Source: an uncultured Flavobacteriaceae bacterium (GTDB lineage Bacteria > Bacteroidota > Bacteroidia > Flavobacteriales > Flavobacteriaceae). From it: 64,000 nucleotides of DNA. The position numbers and the translations under genes are program-made. The notes beneath the pieces are model-generated. The model did not search any database. It was not told the origin of the DNA and saw only the letters and a program-made list of their open reading frames with translations. Of the stretch, positions 43,614 to 52,814 are shown in pieces (position 1 is the first letter of the stretch; every line of letters begins with the position of its first letter). The stretch spans positions 124,001-188,000 of the forward strand of contig CANKYF010000003.1 in the NCBI GenBank assembly GCA_947487895.1. The letters are read 5' to 3'.

Positions 43614-43964
43614 TTAATTATCTCTTTTCACTAAAGCATAATAATCGCCTTCTAAAGGTAAATACCCTTGGTCATATACAAAGTAATAAACAGTTCCTGC
43701 TTTTGTAGTATAAATACTTGTAAAATAATTAAAATCGAAGCCTTTCTCTATTAGCTTAGCGCGTGATACCTTAGTTTTATCTTTAGGATTTAGTAACTCT
43801 AGTATTCTGTAATTTTTCCTTAACCTATTATTCGTATTTCTAATAAGGTTTTTGCTGTCTTTATTTATCCTGTTGTTATAAGCGTTTCTGCAACCATCAC
43901 TGCAGAATTTCTTATCAATACGGCCAACAATTTTTTCACCACATTCCAAACATTGTTTTTCCAT
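43614..43964 (-). CDS. Small protein with N-terminal zinc-ribbon-like motif
   Basis: Protein of 116 residues. CLECGEKI...KKFCSDGCRNAYNNR (Cys5, Cys8, then a second Cys pair) looks like a zinc ribbon; a basic stretch (NLIRNTNNRLRKNYRIL) follows. The C-terminal part (FDFNYFTSIYTTKAGTVYYFVYDQGYLPLEGDYYALV) is compact and aromatic. I know it only as a conserved flavobacterial type. Its ATG overlaps the stop of the acetyltransferase gene. Confidence 0.8.
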   Translation of the reverse strand: MEKQCLECGEKIVGRIDKKFCSDGCRNAYNNRINKDSKNLIRNTNNRLRKNYRILELLNPKDKTKVSRAKLIEKGFDFNYFTSIYTTKAGTVYYFVYDQGYLPLEGDYYALVKRDN

Positions 43965-44497
43965 TAGTTTTCGTTTTTAATGTTGTACCAACGCAACTGT
44001 AAATCTTCAGCTTCAAAATAAAAATCTTCAATATAACTTAGTCCTATTTTCAACAATGCCTTGTGAGATGCTTGATTATTTATCTCTGTAGTAGCATATA
44101 ATTCTGAAAGATTTAAAGTATTAAATGCATAATTAACTGCAGCCCTTCCAGATTCGGTAGCATAACCTTTACCCCAATACCGTTTTATAAACCTATACCC
44201 AACATCATAATATTTGGCATACCCATTCATATTGTATTCGGTATTTAAACGAATTCCGGACCAGCCAATAAATTCACCTGAAACTTTTTCAATCTCTGCC
44301 CAACGTCCAATACCTCTTTCTTCATATTGATTTAAAACACTTTGCAATATTTTTTGAGATTCTGCTTTTGTTTTCACAGGCTTATTTCCTAAATATTTAT
44401 GTACTTCAGGATCTGAGTCTAATTCAAACATTCCATCTAAATCTGTCAATCGTAACTCTCTTAATATTAATCGTTCTGTTTCAATATGAAAAACCAT
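43964..44497 (-). CDS. GNAT-family N-acetyltransferase (RimJ/RimL type)
   Basis: Protein of 177 residues. Start FHIETERLILRELRLTDLDGMFEL and acetyl-CoA motif region YRFIKRYWGKGYATESGRAAVNYAF are typical of RimJ/RimL-like acetyltransferases, followed by TTEINNQASHKALLKIGL. Substrate unknown. Lies 12 bases after the aldo/keto reductase gene and overlaps the next gene by one base (TAATG). Confidence 0.9.
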   Translation of the reverse strand: MVFHIETERLILRELRLTDLDGMFELDSDPEVHKYLGNKPVKTKAESQKILQSVLNQYEERGIGRWAEIEKVSGEFIGWSGIRLNTEYNMNGYAKYYDVGYRFIKRYWGKGYATESGRAAVNYAFNTLNLSELYATTEINNQASHKALLKIGLSYIEDFYFEAEDLQLRWYNIKNEN

Positions 44498-44509
44498 GAT
44501 CTTATATCA

Positions 44510-45460
44510 TTACCTCCAAATACTCTCTAGCGTATAGGAGCTTCCTTCATACAACCAATGTTCTCCGCTTAAGTATCTGTGATTTTTATTTAAAGACGCT
44601 ATGTTATTCATATCGCTTTCAGATAACTCTACTGTTTGCGCTTCAAAATTTTGTGCAATTCTTCCAGGATTTACAGATTTAGGAATTACAGCAGTCCCTC
44701 TATGTAAAGCCCAACTTATTAATACCTGACCAGGTGTTACATTTTTAGATGCTGCTATTTCAAAAATAACAGGATCTTGTAAAAGTCTAGGTTCATTTTC
44801 GGTTTTAAATTTATCTGGTCTATCTGAAGATCCTAACGGAGAATACGCTGTAACATGTATACCATGCTCTTTACAAAAAGATAACATATCTTCTTGCTGA
44901 AAATATGGGTGCGACTCTACCTGATTCATTTCTGGTTTAATTTTAGCACTTGCTATAAGATCCTGTAATGCTTTTGGTCCAAAATTAGAAACGCCAATGT
45001 GTTTTGTTAATCCTAGTTCAACAGCTTTTTCCATACCTTGCCAAGTAAGCTCATTAGGCAACTCTTCTAAAGAAATAAAATCTTCTCCTTTGCTGACAAA
45101 AGGGATTTCTTTTTTTTGAGCTACTGGCCAATGTATTAAGTATAAATCTAGATACTCTAACTGTAAATCACTCAAAGTTTTATTTAGCGCAATAATAACA
45201 TCTTCTTTTGCATGCATGTTACACCATAATTTTGATGTAACCCACAGGTCTTCTCTTTTTACAACACCCTCTTCTATAACTTCTTTAAGTGCTTTACCAA
45301 CTTCATTTTCATTACCATAAGCTGCTGCACAATCTATATGTCTATACCCATTTTTAATGGCTGTCTTTACAGCGTTGTATACATCTCCTTCTGCAGATTT
45401 CCATGTCCCCAAACCAAATGCTGGCATTTCATCATTATTACTAAATTTTAGTCTTCTCAT
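44510..45460 (-). CDS. Aldo/keto reductase
   Basis: Protein of 316 residues. AKR signatures: GLGTWKSAEGDVYNAVKTAI, GYRHIDCAAAYGNENEVGKAL with catalytic Asp and Tyr, LWVTSKLW with the catalytic Lys, YLIHWP (here YLDLYLIHWP), GVSNFGPKALQDLI and VIPKSVNPGRIAQNF for NADPH binding. Reduces aldehydes or ketones; substrate unknown. First gene of the run AKR, GNAT, zinc-ribbon protein. Confidence 0.93.
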   Translation of the reverse strand: MRRLKFSNNDEMPAFGLGTWKSAEGDVYNAVKTAIKNGYRHIDCAAAYGNENEVGKALKEVIEEGVVKREDLWVTSKLWCNMHAKEDVIIALNKTLSDLQLEYLDLYLIHWPVAQKKEIPFVSKGEDFISLEELPNELTWQGMEKAVELGLTKHIGVSNFGPKALQDLIASAKIKPEMNQVESHPYFQQEDMLSFCKEHGIHVTAYSPLGSSDRPDKFKTENEPRLLQDPVIFEIAASKNVTPGQVLISWALHRGTAVIPKSVNPGRIAQNFEAQTVELSESDMNNIASLNKNHRYLSGEHWLYEGSSYTLESIWR

Positions 45461-45512
45461 GATTTAATTACTATGTTTCTTTATTTTTATTAGTGCTAAA
45501 TTAATATACTTT

Positions 45513-46022
45513 TTACCAATTTCCGGCATAGTCTAAGGAAGTATCTGCATGAGCCTGAAAATACTCATACTGATACCTAATAATTTGACGTATATGTAAA
45601 TAATCATGAGCCAACCAATTATTTAAAAATTGTTTAGCTGTTATCTCACCCAATTCTGGATGGTTGTATACATTATTCCAATTGGCACCTATTTGAGTCT
45701 CTAACCATTTAATAGATTTAGATCTTTCTTCTAAAAAAGCTGCTAAAGTTTTATTATAATCTTTTGAGGCATAATCATGTTTCTGCACCCAACTTTCAGG
45801 ATTAATAGCAGGTGTTGATTCTAGAGGCGTTTCAAGTGTATGTTTTGTTCTTCTCTTAAAATCTAGAATTTCTTCATCTAATAAGTGGCACACAATTTCA
45901 TGTAGATTCCATTTATTGGATTGCGGGCGCCATAGGTATTCGGCTTGTGGTTTTCCTTCTAATAGTGACTTGAAGACATATTGGTTTTGTTTGAGTTTGC
46001 TTATGATTTGTTCTGGTTTCAT
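45513..46022 (-). CDS. DinB-family putative metal-dependent protein
   Basis: Protein of 169 residues with DinB four-helix pattern and three likely metal His residues: NLHEIVCHLLDEE and WLAHDYLHIRQI. The N-terminal LWRPQSNKWNLHEIVCHL is typical. Family members include thiol transferases and uncharacterised proteins. Likely last gene of a minus-strand group with two small proteins. Confidence 0.88.
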   Translation of the reverse strand: MKPEQIISKLKQNQYVFKSLLEGKPQAEYLWRPQSNKWNLHEIVCHLLDEEILDFKRRTKHTLETPLESTPAINPESWVQKHDYASKDYNKTLAAFLEERSKSIKWLETQIGANWNNVYNHPELGEITAKQFLNNWLAHDYLHIRQIIRYQYEYFQAHADTSLDYAGNW

Positions 46023-46061
46023 AACAACAAATTAAATACTTTTAAAGACAATCTACTTTTT

Positions 46062-46217
46062 TTAATTAAAATCCTTATTTGATAATAGATTTAATCCACC
46101 TCCAAAATAATATCCCTTTTTTACCAATAATTCCAAAATATCATCAAGTTCTTTTTCGGTTATTTCGGAATTGTCATTTTTAGCAATTATACCGTCTATT
46201 TCTATTTGATTTTTCAT
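46062..46217 (-). CDS. Small 51-residue protein, unknown
   Basis: ATG at 46217 (complement of CAT 46215-46217) gives 51 residues, starting MKNQIEIDGIIAKND and ending GGGLNLLSNKDFN, with an acidic middle EITEKELDDILELLVKKGYY. It lies 19 bases after the small membrane protein gene and 39 bases before the DinB gene, all on the minus strand. Spacing and composition look like a real small gene. No function is known. Confidence 0.6.
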   Translation of the reverse strand: MKNQIEIDGIIAKNDNSEITEKELDDILELLVKKGYYFGGGLNLLSNKDFN

Positions 46218-46236
46218 CGTTTATAATTAAATAAAT

Positions 46237-46458
46237 TTAAACTTCTATAATACCAAACGCTAATAATTTACCTAATACCCACATAGCACCAAAAACTACT
46301 ATTAAGATATAGAGTACAATCTTAGGTAGTTTTGGTAGGGTTTCAAGAAACTTTTTGTCAAGGTATTGCCATGTACTCATTATCAAATAAACAGATGCAG
46401 CTAATACTATACATTTTAAACCAAATACTGCAATTTCATAAAGTTTACTTGTTTCCAT
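46237..46458 (-). CDS. Small membrane protein, unknown
   Basis: Protein of 73 residues with two hydrophobic helices (about 8-27 and 43-66, LPKIVLYILIVVFGAMWVLGKLLAFG). It starts the minus-strand group with the 51-residue protein and DinB. A good promoter with a triple repeat lies upstream. Confidence 0.72.
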   Translation of the reverse strand: METSKLYEIAVFGLKCIVLAASVYLIMSTWQYLDKKFLETLPKLPKIVLYILIVVFGAMWVLGKLLAFGIIEV

Positions 46459-46530
46459 TAGGTAAACCTAATTAAAAAACATCAACACTACAAAATGGAT
46501 TAGTAAAAGTTAAAAACACTTATCGAGAAT

Positions 46531-46581
46531 CAAATATAATAATTTATATTCATTTACAAACGACTACAAACATTTACAAAC
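46531..46581 (-). promoter_or_regulatory. Promoter with triple TACAAAC repeat
   Basis: On the minus strand TTG (46559-46557), 18-bp spacer, TATATTTG (46538-46531). Read on the plus strand, TACAAAC occurs at 46555, 46565 and 46575, exactly 10 bp apart, overlapping and extending upstream of the -33. It drives the minus-strand group starting at 46458 and may be an operator. Confidence 0.6.
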
Positions 46582-46648
46582 GAATTTAAATAAGTAAAAA
46601 CCGAATAAAGATTGCTTCTCATTTCATATTTGCAGTGTCGATTTGATT

Positions 46649-46709
46649 TGTCATATTGAGTGTTACATTGAGATGTCATACTGAGCTTGTCGAAGTATTG
46701 TCGAAATGC
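46649..46709. repeat. Dispersed palindromic repeat, copy H
   Basis: TGTCATATTGAGTG, ATGTCATACTGAGCTTGTCG and AGTATTGTCGAAAT; the GTCATxCTGAG...GTCGAAGT words match copy A. With the promoter at 46531-46581 it explains most of the 310-bp gap 46459-46768; no gene is seen there. A CATATTTG at 46625-46632 is one mismatch from a -7 element but lies 137 bases from the ssb ATG. Confidence 0.6.
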
Positions 46710-46768
46710 ACAATCCAGATGTCTTTCAAATTCGATAGTATCAATTGTTTAACATTAAAAAATAAATT

Positions 46769-47101
46769 ATGAACGCACTTAGAAACAAAGTACAGTTGAT
46801 TGGAAGATTAGGTCAAGACCCAGAAATCATTAACTTTTCAGATGGTAACAAAATGGCAAAATTCACACTTGCTACAGATGACAGTTACAAAGACAAAAAT
46901 GGCAACAAAGTGGAACGCGCTTATTGGCACAACATTGTTGTAAAAGGCGGTTTGGTAAATGTTGTTGAGAACTATATTACTAAAGGCAAAGAAATTGCTG
47001 TTGAAGGGAAACTCACTAATAGAACTTACGAAACCAAAGAAGGTGAAAAACGATATATCACAGAAATACTTTGTAATGAATTATTGATGCTGAGTAAATA
47101 A
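46769..47101 (+). CDS. Short single-stranded DNA-binding protein
   Basis: Protein of 110 residues consisting only of the OB fold: NKVQLIGRLGQDPEIINFSDGNKMAKFTLAT, AYWHNIVVKGGLVNVVENYI and KGKEIAVEGKLTNRTYETKEG. It lacks the Gly/Pro-rich linker and the acidic DDxPF tip of full SSB, so it would not recruit repair partners as E. coli SSB does. Probably a secondary SSB paralogue. It is not in the usual ssb neighbourhood. Confidence 0.9.
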   Translation: MNALRNKVQLIGRLGQDPEIINFSDGNKMAKFTLATDDSYKDKNGNKVERAYWHNIVVKGGLVNVVENYITKGKEIAVEGKLTNRTYETKEGEKRYITEILCNELLMLSK

Positions 47102-47117
47102 CCTTTTTTTGTCCCCA

Positions 47118-47227
47118 AAATAAAGAAGCTGTCTAAAATAGTTGTTTTGTCAATCTGAACTTGTTTCAGATTCTGAAATAAATTCAGAATGACAGTTTCT
47201 AATACTATTAAGACAGCTTCTTTATTT
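47118..47227. terminator. 17-bp inverted repeat enclosing copy I of the dispersed repeat
   Basis: Arms AAATAAAGAAGCTGTCT (47118-47134) and its perfect complement (47211-47227). Inside, TCTGAACTTGTTTCAGATTC and TTCTGAA / TTCAGAA form two more hairpins, with GTCAAT ... GAATGAC ends. It lies between convergent ssb and nadB; likely a bidirectional terminator formed around a repeat. Confidence 0.75.
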
Positions 47228-48781
47228 TTTCACATTATCCTTATTAAAGTAACCCCCTTTATTTTCTTTTCTGTCTAAAGACTGACTTATAATAAGGTGC
47301 GCTACGTTAATCATATTTCTGAGTTCACAAAGCGAAGGCGTTATTTTAGATTCACGATATAAATCTTCAACTTCAGTATACATTAAATCTAAATGTTTAA
47401 TGGCACGTCTTAAACGTTTATTGCTTCTAACGATACCTACATAATCCCGCATCAAAGCTTGTAAACTTTTAAGATTGTGTTTTATTAAAACGTGTTCTTC
47501 AGGTATAACAGTGCCTTCGTCATTCCACTCAGGAATCACAATATCATGAGATGCGTACTCTTTCTTAGCATGATGCTTGTAAATATTGTGTGCATAAACC
47601 AACGCTTCTAATAAGGAATTAGATGCTAATCTATTAGCACCATGCAACCCTGTTCTGGAACATTCGCCACAAGCAAATAGATTTTCTACAGTAGTCTTTC
47701 CTTTTTTAGAAACCTTAATCCCTCCGCACAAATAATGAGAAGCTGGTACTACTGGAATCCAATCTTTTTCTATGTTAATATGAAGCGATAAACATTTATT
47801 ATAAATAGTTGGAAAATGCTTTTTAAAACCTTCAATATCTAAATGCGTACAATCTAAATACACATGATTGTCACCAGACTTTTTTAATTCGGCATCAATA
47901 CTTTGCGACACAATATCTCTAGAAGCAAGTTCAGCACGTTCATCATATTCTGGCATGAAACGATGTCCTTTTCCATTTCTTAAATAAGCTCCAAAACCTC
48001 TAACAGCTTCAGAAATTAAAAAAGCGGACTCCCCTTTTTCTTGATATAATGCCGTTGGGTGGAATTGAATAAACTCCATGTCTTTTATTCTAGCCTTAGC
48101 TCTATAAGCCATAGCGACCCCATCTCCTGTAGCAATTACAGGGTTCGTTGTATGTCCATAAACACACCCAATACCTCCCGAAGCTAACAAAGTAGCATTG
48201 GCTTTAATTGTAAAAATATCACCAGTTCTTTGATTTAATACATAAGCCCCATAGCAGACAACATCTTCAACGTCTACATTTTTAACATGATGATTAGTAA
48301 CTAAATCTATAGCAAAATGATGTGGTAAGAGGGTAATATTTGATAGTTGGTGTGCACGTTTTATAAGCGTACGCTCAATTTCTGCACCTGTTAAATCTTT
48401 ATGATGGACAATTCTGTATTCAGAATGCCCCCCTTCTTTTCCTAAGTCTAAGTTTCCTTCTCCATCTTCATCAAAATTAGCACCCCATTCAATGAGTTCT
48501 TCTAATCGCTTAGGACCTTCTTTAACTACTAATTTAACGACTTCTTCATTGCATAATCCGTCACCAGCAATTAAAGTATCTTTTATATGTTTTTTAAACG
48601 AATCTTCTTCTTTATTCAACACTACTGCCATACCACCTTGAGCATACTTAGTGTTAGATTCATCTTCACTATCTTTTGTTATGATAACAACTTTTCTATC
48701 CGGAAATTTTTCTGCAATTTTAACTGAGAAGGTTAAACCCGCAATTCCAGAGCCTATGACTAAATAATTAGTTTCTAGCAT
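47222..48781 (-). CDS. nadB: L-aspartate oxidase
   Basis: Protein of 519 residues. FAD-binding YLVIGSGIAGLTFSVKIA; flavoprotein motifs TKYAQGGMAVVL, SEYRIVHHKDLTGAEIE, GVAMAYRAKARIKDMEFIQFHP and LFACGECSRTGLHGANRLASNSLLEAL. It oxidises aspartate to iminoaspartate, the first step of de novo NAD synthesis. Succinate dehydrogenase subunit A is a relative, but pairing with nadA settles the call. Lies three bases after nadA, likely coupled. Confidence 0.96.
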   Translation of the reverse strand: MLETNYLVIGSGIAGLTFSVKIAEKFPDRKVVIITKDSEDESNTKYAQGGMAVVLNKEEDSFKKHIKDTLIAGDGLCNEEVVKLVVKEGPKRLEELIEWGANFDEDGEGNLDLGKEGGHSEYRIVHHKDLTGAEIERTLIKRAHQLSNITLLPHHFAIDLVTNHHVKNVDVEDVVCYGAYVLNQRTGDIFTIKANATLLASGGIGCVYGHTTNPVIATGDGVAMAYRAKARIKDMEFIQFHPTALYQEKGESAFLISEAVRGFGAYLRNGKGHRFMPEYDERAELASRDIVSQSIDAELKKSGDNHVYLDCTHLDIEGFKKHFPTIYNKCLSLHINIEKDWIPVVPASHYLCGGIKVSKKGKTTVENLFACGECSRTGLHGANRLASNSLLEALVYAHNIYKHHAKKEYASHDIVIPEWNDEGTVIPEEHVLIKHNLKSLQALMRDYVGIVRSNKRLRRAIKHLDLMYTEVEDLYRESKITPSLCELRNMINVAHLIISQSLDRKENKGGYFNKDNVKK

Positions 48782-48784
48782 ACG

Positions 48785-49711
48785 TTATTTAGATAATTCT
48801 AACATACGCTCTATAGGCAATAGTGCACGTGATCTTAAAGGTTCTGGAACATCAATACTTGGGCTTTCGTTTAACAAGCAATTATATAACTTTTCCATGG
48901 TATTCATTTTCATGAAATGACACTCACTACAAGCACAGGTATTATCTTCTTCTGCTGGCGCAGGAATTAATTCTGTATTTGGCATTTCTAATTGCATTTT
49001 ATGCAAAATTCCAGCCTCTGTAGCTACTATAAATTTTTCTTCCTGATGCTCTTTAACATAATTAATCATTCCAGAAGTTGAACCAATGTAAGTAGCTGTA
49101 TCTAGTATATGTTCTTCAGACTCTGGGTGTGCAATAATTTTATAATCTGGGTATTTTTTATGAAGCTCAATTAACTTATCCATAGAAAACGCTTCATGCA
49201 CCACACAACTACCATCCCAAAGTAGCATATCTCTTCCTGTTTCTTTTATAATATAACGTCCTAAATTCTTATCAGGCGCAAAAATAATTGGCGTATCTTT
49301 TGGTATAGAATTTACAATTTTTAACGCATTTGATGATGTACAAACTATATCACTTAACGCTTTAATTTCTGCTGAACAATTCACATAGGTAATCACAATA
49401 TGATCTGGATGACTTTCCGTAAATTCTTTAAAAGCTGGAGGCGGACAAGAATCTGCCAATGAACAACCTGCTTTTAAATCTGGTAATACCACCGTTTTAG
49501 ACGGGTTCAAAATTTTAGCCGTTTCAGCCATAAAATGCACCCCTGCAAATACTATAATATCAGCATCAGTCTCAGCCGCTTTTTGAGATAACCCTAAACT
49601 ATCACCAACATAATCTGCAATATCTTGAATAGCACCTTCTTGATAATAATGCGCTAAAATTACAGCATTTTTTTCCTTCCTTAATCGGTTTATCTCTTTT
49701 ACAAAATCCAT
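48785..49711 (-). CDS. nadA: Quinolinate synthase
   Basis: Protein of 308 residues. It condenses iminoaspartate with dihydroxyacetone phosphate to quinolinate. The 4Fe-4S-type Cys appear in [34 protein letters not shown] and [21 protein letters not shown]. Also [27 protein letters not shown] at the start. First gene of nadA-nadB on the minus strand. A minus-strand TATCTTTG (49751-49758) lies 40 bases upstream. Confidence 0.96.
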   Translation of the reverse strand: MDFVKEINRLRKEKNAVILAHYYQEGAIQDIADYVGDSLGLSQKAAETDADIIVFAGVHFMAETAKILNPSKTVVLPDLKAGCSLADSCPPPAFKEFTESHPDHIVITYVNCSAEIKALSDIVCTSSNALKIVNSIPKDTPIIFAPDKNLGRYIIKETGRDMLLWDGSCVVHEAFSMDKLIELHKKYPDYKIIAHPESEEHILDTATYIGSTSGMINYVKEHQEEKFIVATEAGILHKMQLEMPNTELIPAPAEEDNTCACSECHFMKMNTMEKLYNCLLNESPSIDVPEPLRSRALLPIERMLELSK

Positions 49712-49750
49712 TTCTAATTGTTTATACTTCTTCTTTTAAATAGGAGGATA

Positions 49751-49758
49751 CAAAGATA
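49751..49758 (-). promoter_or_regulatory. -7 element of nadA-nadB
   Basis: TATCTTTG on the minus strand fits TAnnTTTG; 40 bases before the nadA ATG. Nothing in the divergent nadA-ppc gap was recognised as an NAD-responsive operator. Confidence 0.6.
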
Positions 49759-49941
49759 CAATTAAATCTATTTAAAACAGTTGAACCTTTATTTAGTAGG
49801 TTTTCTTGGAGAATTATTTTTTTTACTTGTAATAATTAAAAAGATAATTAAAGTTTCTTTAATTTTTCTTAATTACTTGAAGGCAAAGCCCAGAAATCAA
49901 TAAAACTTCAAATAGCATAGGGGGCTTTCATATTCCTTTAG

Positions 49942-49949
49942 TATTTTTG
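49942..49949 (+). promoter_or_regulatory. -7 element of ppc
   Basis: TATTTTTG fits TAnnTTTG, 26 bases before the ATG. No clear -33 TTG. Confidence 0.6.
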
Positions 49950-49974
49950 CTACGAATTAATAGAAAAGCAAAGA

Positions 49975-52566
49975 ATGTCCATTGAACCAAAATTAAAAAG
50001 ATTTGATCAAAATGTTATGTCCAAATATCAAATATACAACAGTATATTTATGACATTACCTTTTGATAGTGTAACAAAAACAGGTGTATTGCTTCCACTA
50101 TTTCACGAAACTTGTGAAAAAGGATTTGCTAATGGAGACGACCCTACAACAATTGTAAACACATTCTTTGAAAAATATCAAGCCAGAAGAAACAAAGAAA
50201 GTCAAATAAATCTTCTTTTTAGATTTATACAATATATTGAGCGCCAAGTAGTATTGTTTGATGCTATTGAAGATGCTGCTTTTCCTATTGTAAACAATAT
50301 GGATGGCGTTGGTACTTTAAGAAACTTAAAAGGGAATGCTAGATCTGAAGGTAAACTAGAAGAACTTAAAGAATTTCTTGAAGAATTTAAAGTACGTATT
50401 GTTTTAACAGCACACCCTACGCAGTTTTACCCTGGTTCGGTTTTAGGTATTATTACTAACCTTACTAAAGCTATTAAAAATAATGACCTTAATGGTATTA
50501 ATAACCTATTTGGTCAATTGGGTAAAACACCTTTTTTCAAACATAAAAAGCCAACCCCTTATCAAGAGGCTAAAAGCTTGATTTGGTATCTAGAGAATGT
50601 ATTTTATAAAACCTTTGGTGATATCTATAATTACATTCAGTCAAACATTTTTGATGATGGAAAAAGACATAATGACATTATAAATATTGGTTTTTGGCCA
50701 GGTGGTGATAGAGACGGAAATCCTTTCGTTAAACCAGAAACCACATTAAAAGTTGCTAAGAAACTTAAAAAAGCTATTCTTAAAAAATACTATCAAGACT
50801 TAAAAGATTTAAGGAAAAAACTAACGTTTAGAGGTATTGAGGAACGCATTATTAGCCTTGAAACTATGATGTATGATTATAGTATCAACCTTAAAACTAA
50901 AAAAGCAATAAGTGCTAGTGATTTAAAAAAGGAGCTTTTAAGTATTAGAGATACGGTAATTGAAGAGCACCAATCTTTATATGTAAATGATATTAATAAC
51001 CTAATAAATAGAATACATCTGTTTGATTACAGATTTGCTTCTCTAGATATTAGACAAGATAGTAGAATACATCACGATGTATTTACTACTGTAATAGATA
51101 AATTAATTGCTTCTGGAAATTCTTCTTTCCCAGACAACTATCATGATTTATCTGAAGCCGAACAAATAGAGATACTTTCTAAAGCTACTGATGATGTAGG
51201 TGATTTAGATGCTTTTGAAGATGAAATGGTTAGAAATACATTAAAAACCATTGCTATTATAAAAGACATTCAGGAAGCAAACGGAGAGCGTGGTGCTAAC
51301 AGATACATTATTAGCAATAACCAAACAGCATTAAACGTCATGCAACTATTTGGCATGTTAAAAATGGTAGCATTTAAAGATGAATTAACTGTTGATGTAG
51401 CGCCATTGTTTGAAACTATTCCAGATTTAGAAAATGCGCCTGGTGTTATGGAACAATTGTACCTCAACCCAGAATATAGGGCACATTTAAAAGCGAGAGG
51501 AAACAAACAACACATCATGTTAGGTTTCTCTGACGGAACTAAAGATGGTGGCTATTTAATGGCAAACTGGGGTATTTACAAAGCCAAAGAGTTGCTAACC
51601 GAAATGTCTAGAAAGTACGACATCACTGTAATTTTCTTTGATGGACGTGGAGGACCACCAGCACGTGGAGGTGGAAAAACACATAATTTCTATTCATCAT
51701 TAGGCCCTACTATTGAAGATAAAGAAGTTCAAATAACGATACAAGGACAAACAGTAAGTTCTAATTTTGGAACTAATGATTCGTCTCAATATAACTTAGA
51801 ACAACTAATTAGTTCTGGTATTAAGAATAGAATTGATGGTGAAAAGAATCGCTTATCTGATGAAGACAGAGCTGTAATGACAGATCTTGCCGAATCTAGT
51901 TACCAAACATATAAAGATTTTAAGAGCCATCCAATGTTTATTCCTTACTTGGAACGCATGAGTACTTTAAAGTATTATGCTAAAACTAACATTGGTAGTA
52001 GACCATCTAAACGTGGTAAATCTGATAAATTAGTGTTCTCAGATTTAAGAGCCATCCCTTTTGTAGGGTCTTGGAGCCAGTTAAAACAAAATGTACCTGG
52101 ATTCTATGGTGTAGGTACAGCTTTAAAAGCTTATGAAGATAACGGTGAATGGGATAAAGTAGAACAGCTTTATAATAACTCTAAGTTCTTTAAGACATTG
52201 TTAGAAAACAGTATGATGTCTTTAACAAAATCATTCTTTGATTTAACTAAATACATGTCTAAAGACGAAGAGTTTGGTGAGTTCTGGAAAATTATTTTCG
52301 AGGAATATAAAATCACCAAAAGGTTATTATTAAAACTAACAGGTTATAGTGAATTAATGGAAAATGAACCTGCTGGCAAGGCTTCTATTCAAGTGAGAGA
52401 GTCTATTGTACTACCTTTATTAACTATTCAGCAATACGCTCTTAAAAAGGTTCAGGATTTTGATAAAGCAGGTGTACCAAAAGATGATGCTGAACGCTTA
52501 ATTTTTGAAAAGATTGTAACACGTTCTCTGTTTGGTAATATTAATGCTAGTAGGAACTCGGCGTAA
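49975..52566 (+). CDS. ppc: Phosphoenolpyruvate carboxylase
   Basis: Protein of 863 residues. It carboxylates PEP to oxaloacetate, an anaplerotic step. Motifs: RIVLTAHPTQFYPGSV (with catalytic His), GFWPGGDRDGNPFV, DIRQDSRIHHDV, HIMLGFSDGTKDGGYLMANWGIYKA, FDGRGGPPARGGGKTHNFY and the C-terminal end FGNINASRNSA (the family ends in a Gly or similar after Asn-x-x-x-x-x). Slightly divergent from the proteobacterial form but with all catalytic parts. Diverges from nadA. Supplies the carbon skeleton for aspartate, used by the neighbouring NAD genes. Confidence 0.95.
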   Translation: MSIEPKLKRFDQNVMSKYQIYNSIFMTLPFDSVTKTGVLLPLFHETCEKGFANGDDPTTIVNTFFEKYQARRNKESQINLLFRFIQYIERQVVLFDAIEDAAFPIVNNMDGVGTLRNLKGNARSEGKLEELKEFLEEFKVRIVLTAHPTQFYPGSVLGIITNLTKAIKNNDLNGINNLFGQLGKTPFFKHKKPTPYQEAKSLIWYLENVFYKTFGDIYNYIQSNIFDDGKRHNDIINIGFWPGGDRDGNPFVKPETTLKVAKKLKKAILKKYYQDLKDLRKKLTFRGIEERIISLETMMYDYSINLKTKKAISASDLKKELLSIRDTVIEEHQSLYVNDINNLINRIHLFDYRFASLDIRQDSRIHHDVFTTVIDKLIASGNSSFPDNYHDLSEAEQIEILSKATDDVGDLDAFEDEMVRNTLKTIAIIKDIQEANGERGANRYIISNNQTALNVMQLFGMLKMVAFKDELTVDVAPLFETIPDLENAPGVMEQLYLNPEYRAHLKARGNKQHIMLGFSDGTKDGGYLMANWGIYKAKELLTEMSRKYDITVIFFDGRGGPPARGGGKTHNFYSSLGPTIEDKEVQITIQGQTVSSNFGTNDSSQYNLEQLISSGIKNRIDGEKNRLSDEDRAVMTDLAESSYQTYKDFKSHPMFIPYLERMSTLKYYAKTNIGSRPSKRGKSDKLVFSDLRAIPFVGSWSQLKQNVPGFYGVGTALKAYEDNGEWDKVEQLYNNSKFFKTLLENSMMSLTKSFFDLTKYMSKDEEFGEFWKIIFEEYKITKRLLLKLTGYSELMENEPAGKASIQVRESIVLPLLTIQQYALKKVQDFDKAGVPKDDAERLIFEKIVTRSLFGNINASRNSA

Positions 52567-52590
52567 AGAGAACATACACATTATATTAAT

Positions 52591-52617
52591 GAAGCCTTCG
52601 GAAACGGAGGCTTTTTC
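52591..52617 (+). terminator. Terminator after ppc
   Basis: AAGCCTTCG with CGGAGGCTT closed by a GAAA tetraloop, followed by T residues. Confidence 0.88.
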
Positions 52618-52814
52618 TTTTCTAGTATTTATTACAAGCTTCAAGACACATTTTACAACCAAGTATCTTTATAAGGCTACTATTTGTTCTTCATTTTAAA
52701 GAATGGAAAATCAATTTATTTTAAATATTAAGTGTTTTCAGTAATAAAACAAACCCCAGGATATAACATCTCAGGGTTTCTAATTAACACTTTTAGTTAG
52801 GATAAAAAAGCATA

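Noticed and set aside
49846-49864. AATTAAAG / CTTTAATT hairpin between nadA and ppc as an operator
   Set aside because: It is a pure AT palindrome in AT-rich DNA with no second copy and no known regulator match.
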